Assembly: GCA_034696485.1 (NCBI GenBank)
Contig: JAQIWT010001329.1
Coordinates: 1-11,308, forward strand
Direction: 5' to 3'
Source: Isohypsibius dastychi
Lineage: Eukaryota > Tardigrada > Eutardigrada > Parachela > Isohypsibiidae
Length of the DNA stretch: 11,308 nt
Within the stretch, counting starts at the first letter, position 1. Each line of letters opens with the position of its first letter. Shown here piece by piece: positions 7,347 to 11,308 of the stretch. The position numbers and the translations under genes were made by a program. The notes below the pieces were generated by a model, which was not told where the DNA came from, did no database searches, and worked only from the letters and a program-made list of their open reading frames with translations.

Positions 7347-9625
7347 ATGAAGTACGACGACATTTTGAACATCGTCGGTCCGTTTGGCAAGTATCAAAAA
7401 CTGGTAAATACAATAAACTGGGAATTCCAATAACTTGATAAAATCAGCATGATCTATGTTTACAGATGGTGTTTCTAGTGCTTTGCCCTGCGTTATTTCC
7501 ATGTGGCTTTCTGGGATTAAATGCGGTAAGAGAATGTCAAAATCTCGGTATAATTGCAATGTATCAATGTAATTCAACATTAAATTCAAGCGCACCAAAA
7601 ATTTCCAGTTCCGTTATTATTATTATTCTTGCAGGTCTACATGGTCGCAACTCCTGATGACTTTTGGTGCAAATTGCCGGTGTCAAATGTATCATCGGAA
7701 AAGGTGAAATCTTTGTTGCCCACCGAAGAAAGAGATGGAAAGACTCAGCACAGCCGGTGTAAAATGTTCCTGTTCGACTACACTGATCTCACGGAAGATA
7801 CCTTACCATTCAACCTATCAGAAAGGAATTTAAGCGTTGTTTCTTGTCAGCATGGATGGGATTACGATAAATCAATTTATCAAACCACCCTTGTCACCGA
7901 ATATGGTAAACATTTACTGTGACGTGTAAAATTTGAAATCAACAAAGAAAATTTCAGTCATTTTACTAATTTTCCAGACCTGGTTTGCGACAAAGGTCTT
8001 CTTCCAGCAACGTCGTTTTCAGTGTTTGCAGTCGGAGGATTTGTTGGTCCCTTGCTGTGGGGTTTCTTGGCGGATCGCATTGGGCGGAAGCCAACATATT
8101 TTTTGTTGATTGCCCTACAGTCGTTTTTTTCCGTCGCCACTTATTTCACAAATGGATTTATTTGGTTCTGCGTTTGCCGGTTTTTTGTTGGATCAACGAC
8201 GTCTTTCTCGTATTCCATTCCATTTCTTCTGAGTATTGAACTTACTGGAAGCACGACCAGGGTCTTCATATCTGTTATCTGTTCTGCTGGATATAGTATC
8301 TCTGTGATGGTGATTGCCGGATTAGCTTATCCATTCCGAGAATGGAGAATCTTGAACTTGGTATCAGCGGGCCCATTGTTGTGCTTACTCTTGCTTTGGA
8401 AAGTTTTTCCTGAATCGCCGTGAGTCCCAGCAGCAGTCCATATGAACCCAAATGCAAGAGAATATTATAATATTGTCTAATATAATGTTATAATTAAAAA
8501 AACATAAAATATTATACACTAGTAATATAATAAAATACAGTTGCATAATTATAGAATATTGTAATTATGAAATATCATAATTAATCCAGGTTGCTGTTGC
8601 AGGCGATGGTTGTTAGCAAGAGGCCGTTACGACGAAGTGGAGGCGTTTATTCGTAGGGTGTCCAAAGTTAATAAAAAGCCGCTACCTAAACATGTTGATC
8701 AAAACCTCTCGAAAATTCTGCGAAAAATTGATAAAGAAGACCACACAAAAGGTCACACCATCATTGATTTATTCCGCACGCCAAACATGCGGAAAAAGAC
8801 AGTAATTCTGGTGTTTCTTAACTTCTGCAATTCCGGAATTTTCGTCGGCTTGAACTACTTTGCTCCAGGTATTGTTTGGTATATTTTCTGATTTGATTCG
8901 GGAATCGGGATCCATGTGTTCATATTCTTTATTTCAGCTTTTGGGGGGACCCCTCATTTGAGTTCGTTCCTATCGGCACTCATCGAAATACCACCGCTGA
9001 TTCTTGCAGCAATATTTTGCGATCGTTTTGGCCGACGACTTTGTGTTGTTGGCGGAATGTTGTTCGGTGCCATTTCGTCACTTACTTCATGCGGCGTACC
9101 GGAAACGTCAACTACGGTCATAATGGGCCTATCTTTGTTTTCGAAATTGTGGATAACACTGACTTTCTTGCTCGGAGAGTTGCTTGAAGAAGGTACTGTT
9201 CTCTCCCGTTCCAGCAAAATTTGAAGTTAAAATCCGTTCAATGGTTTGTAGAAATCTTCCCAACTGTGGTCAGAGGAGAAGGCCATTCGATTACCGGCTT
9301 TCTGGGGAACACGGCTGCTGTTGTATCCCCTTTTATTGTGTACCTGGGTCATTCTCTTCTGATTTTGCCATTGGGTATATTTGGAGTGCTGTGCTTGACC
9401 GCCGGATTCCTCTGCTTGTTTTTACCGGAAACGACCAACACCGACCTTCCTCAGACCCTGAATGACGGAGAGGAGTTCGGGAATAATCTTTCATGGAAGG
9501 ACATTTTTAGCTTTCAGATTCCAAAAACGCAGAATACTGATTTAATTGATGATGATGAATGTGATGTAAAGTATATTGCAAAAGAGCAGGATATTTTGTT
9601 GGATTCCATAAAAGAATTAAAATGA
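7347..9625 (+). CDS. SLC22-like organic ion transporter, gene 3 (7 exons, 574 aa)
   Basis: Third tandem SLC22-type MFS transporter. Exons: 7347-7403, 7466-7525, 7635-7905, 7978-8419, 8603-8868, 8938-9192, 9252-9625; the join is 1725 nt, in frame. It starts MKYDDILNIVGPFGKYQK; exons 1 and 2 together give the same 39 codons as exon 1 of the paralogues, with an extra intron after codon 19. The loop has NVS and two NLS sites and ends YDLVCDKGLL. Motif A GFLADRIGRKP is at 158-168; PESPRWLL is interrupted by an intron within the second Pro codon (277); IFPTVVRGEGHS is at 452-463; PETTNTDLP follows TM12. The tail SWKDIFSFQIPK matches the other copies, then becomes acidic. Next to the last SLC22 Pro in TM11 it has Asn470 where genes 1 and 2 have Ser. 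Substrate unknown. Confidence 0.92.
8420..8602 (+). other. AT-rich intron 4 of transporter gene 3
   Basis: This 183-bp intron interrupts the PESPRWLL motif in phase 2. Its middle is almost entirely A and T with many TAATATTATA-like words and a perfect hairpin before the TTGCAG acceptor. Neither of the other two copies has an intron here. Confidence 0.85.
8562..8583. repeat. Perfect 9-bp hairpin near a splice acceptor
   Basis: TAATTATGA (8562-8570) and TCATAATTA (8575-8583) are exact reverse complements separated by AATA. The stem is all weak pairs except one G-C, and ends 19 nt before the acceptor at 8602, around the branch-point region of the intron. Confidence 0.55.
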
Positions 9626-9925
9626 GACGGTTCAGAATTCAGATGACCATTCGTTTAGGGGTGAGGTGGATTGGGGGGGGGGAGGGGGGAAGCTTCGCAC
9701 CTCCATTTTGGGGGACACACGATGCGCCAGCGCCACTCGAGTTGTTGAGCAGAAGCCAGAAGTGTTGTTCTGTTTTGTTTGAGGTTGAGCTGTTCTTGTA
9801 CTTGAACAACTGCGTAATGCGTATGTTACTTCGTATTTAGTTTCTGGCTTCTCCAAGTGACCATAACTTCCCAAAATCTGCGATATTGTCGCCAGTTTGT
9901 ATTTACATCGTCAATCAGTGCCATC
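9626..9925 (+). other. Spacer between transporter gene 3 and the DXO-like gene
   Basis: About 300 bp with no supported gene. It includes a G-rich tract. No AATAAA is seen after transporter gene 3; an ATTAAA overlaps the end of its coding sequence, too early to be useful. The 5' leader and promoter of the DXO-like gene must lie here, but no TATA element is evident. Confidence 0.5.
9673..9714 (+). other. G-rich tract with potential to form a G-quadruplex
   Basis: Ten G residues at 9673-9682, six at 9684-9689 and five at 9710-9714, all on the + strand. The first two runs alone could supply four G-triplets. It falls in the 3' flank of transporter gene 3, about 210-250 bp before the next start codon. 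Structure formation is not shown. Confidence 0.4.
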
Positions 9926-11308
9926 ATGGAGCGTAGTGGTTACACAAACCCTTACAGGACTGGATTTCCTGGTCGCGGTCGTGGAGGAAGCGGTTCTGGT
10001 TCTCGATTTACTTCCCAGGATGCTCGTTCCACTCCTAACAACCCGAATGCTTTAGCCATTCATCCACGAAGTCGATTTGGGAAGCTAAACATCAAGCCAC
10101 GAGATCTGGTCGTGCAAGAAGTCGGATATTATTCTCTGATGTGCACCGGAGATCGTCAGGGTGATATTTCCATCTTCCCGGACCGTCGTTGTCTTCGAGT
10201 GATGCAGATTGAATGTAAACCAGGAGAGGAAAAGACTATCAAATACGATTTGGATGAAGGTTTCGACGAGGGACAAGGCGCTTTCTGGATGAAGTTCATT
10301 CATTTCCGACGCGAAATCCCAACTTTGTGGAGCTGGCTGCAGACTCCCTCTGGTAATTCCAGGGTTGAACCGATAAGGTAAAGGTGTGGCATTGAAATTA
10401 GGTTCTGATTATCTGCTGGCATTGTGAATTAGGGTTAATTGAATGCACATTGTAGACAAGATATCGAGTTCGTCAGCTCAAAGAGCGTTTTGGGCGACTT
10501 GATGAAATCCGTTTACAACAAGGATGCCAGGGACGCGAAGAACTGGATTTTTGGAGCAGCAAAAGTGGGGAGCGTGATTGTCATTGGGCACATAGTGCGT
10601 GATGGCGTGGATAGCGTTTTTGAAGTGGAGGGACCTGTTGCGCATCCACAAGACAAAGCGGCTTATCGGTCAGCTTTTTTTCTGCGTATCACTTGAATTC
10701 CAGCTGACACATGGGTGCGTTCGTTCATGTACTCAAGTTCATTGTTTGCAGAGGTCGCAGATTCGAGACATGCGTCACCAAGTCCGAAGGTCCGTGCATA
10801 TTCCAGAACCAATTTCTACCGGCGTTTTTAATGACGTAATATGAATTTGAATTTTTTCCAGACAATGAAAATGGATATAGCGATGACACCGGCTATCCAA
10901 AGGTACCTTTGAACAGAATATAGTGAACTAGTTGATAACGGTTTTTTCCGAAGTTTCGCAGTGTGTTCCATGTGAAGTTGAAGGACATCAACATCTTAAT
11001 GGAATGTGGTATTGACGCGGCGGATCCGTTTAGCCGACAAGCAAATCCAAAGAACTACGTGGATCTGACCATCATGCCGAAGAAGTACATGGAAGCTAAC
11101 AAGAAAAAGACACTATACGGGTATACTTCTGTGTGTATGAATTATCTGTATTGTGGGCTATTGATCTCTTTCACAGCGAGAGACTTTTTCGCTGGTGGAC
11201 AAACAATATTCTCCCAAATATCGAAATGATTTACGTTGGACTTCATGACGACGGACAGGTGTCGGGAATCAAAACTTATCGGATGGGGGACATTCCTAAC
11301 ATGATTGC
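9926..11308 (+). CDS. Divergent DXO/Rai1 (Dom3Z) family protein, 5' part, probable pseudoenzyme
   Basis: Partial gene running off the window. Exons: 9926-10377, 10456-10668, 10752-10789, 10862-10902, 10954-11120, 11177-11308; 347 codons plus 2 nt. DXO/Rai1 enzymes remove faulty or NAD caps from RNA 5' ends and degrade the RNA. Family signs in order: QEVGYYSL (64-71) like the N-terminal ExGxFSL; FVSSKSVL (156-163) at the WRG motif; GRRFE (223-227) for GYKFE; FRSVFHVKL to CGIDAADP (249-273) for the segment ending in GEVD; YVDLT (283-287) for YVELK; FRWWTNNILP to GQVSGIKTY (308-336) for the KWWAQSFLP to SLKTF segment. The N-terminus has a short GRGRGG stretch (about 16-21). Judged against mammalian DXO recalled from memory, Glu192 and Asp236 are kept (E227, D269), but Glu234, Glu253, Lys255 and Gln280 become G267, D285, T287 and N313. 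Exon 3 and 4 boundaries are small and least certain; donor GTCCGT is weak. Confidence 0.75.

Noticed and set aside
58-9625. SLC22 copies as broken pseudogenes with frameshifts
   Set aside because: Every apparent break coincides with GT-AG sites, and removal gives three full-length proteins of 574-576 aa with all family motifs.
9632-9874. Minus-strand frame with a proline run opposite the G tract
   Set aside because: The proline run is just the complement of the G tract; no domain or plausible context.
10862-10961. Alternative splicing of the DXO-like gene with donor at 10923 and acceptor at 10961
   Set aside because: It is in frame but needs a 39-bp intron. The pair 10903/10953 gives a normal 51-bp intron and yields FRSVF, which aligns with FCSVL of mammalian DXO.
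11177-11308. Schlafen/AlbA-type domain suggested by IYVGLHDDGQVSGI
   Set aside because: The phrase resembles the AlbA_2 GVDDDG motif. The preceding RWWTNNILP and following SGIKTY, and all upstream exons, align in order with DXO/Rai1, which explains the whole protein better.
1-11308. tRNA genes, CRISPR arrays, insertion sequences or retroelement ends
   Set aside because: I saw no tRNA box A/B pair, no regularly spaced direct repeats, no transposase or reverse transcriptase motifs and no long terminal repeats.

Overview
This is nuclear DNA from an animal. Every confident gene is split by short GT-AG introns, mostly 50-130 bp. The protein families (SLC22 transporters, DXO/Rai1) are eukaryotic, and polyadenylation and TATA-like signals replace bacterial ones. 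Compact genes, short introns and a tandem SLC22 array suggest a small-genome invertebrate, possibly an ecdysozoan such as a mite, crustacean, tardigrade or nematode. I cannot fix the species from the sequence. All supported genes are on the + strand.

Layout. (1) 58-2486: SLC22-like transporter gene 1, 7 exons, 576 aa. (2) 2784-4037: two small secreted-peptide genes, each with a signal-peptide exon, a 65-bp phase-1 intron and an exon holding a six-cysteine cluster (CCxCVxxxCxCxC and CCxCVxCxCxC). (3) 4614-6757: SLC22-like gene 2, 6 exons, 575 aa. (4) 7347-9625: SLC22-like gene 3, 7 exons, 574 aa. (5) 9926 to the window end: the first 347 codons of a divergent DXO/Rai1 (Dom3Z) family gene, in which several catalytic positions appear substituted.

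The transporter models were built by joining reading frames at GT/AG sites and checking the three paralogues against each other. All three join to an exact multiple of three and give almost the same length. They are clear tandem duplicates but share only two intron positions; about eleven others are private to one copy. The transporters should act at the plasma membrane on small organic ions. The peptides should be secreted. The last gene belongs to an RNA 5'-end quality-control family but may be a pseudoenzyme, like Drosophila Cutoff. Nothing in the sequence links the three gene types functionally.

Most worth following up: the paired hexacysteine peptide genes, which I do not recognise; the DXO-like protein with lost catalytic residues; and the intron turnover among the transporters.
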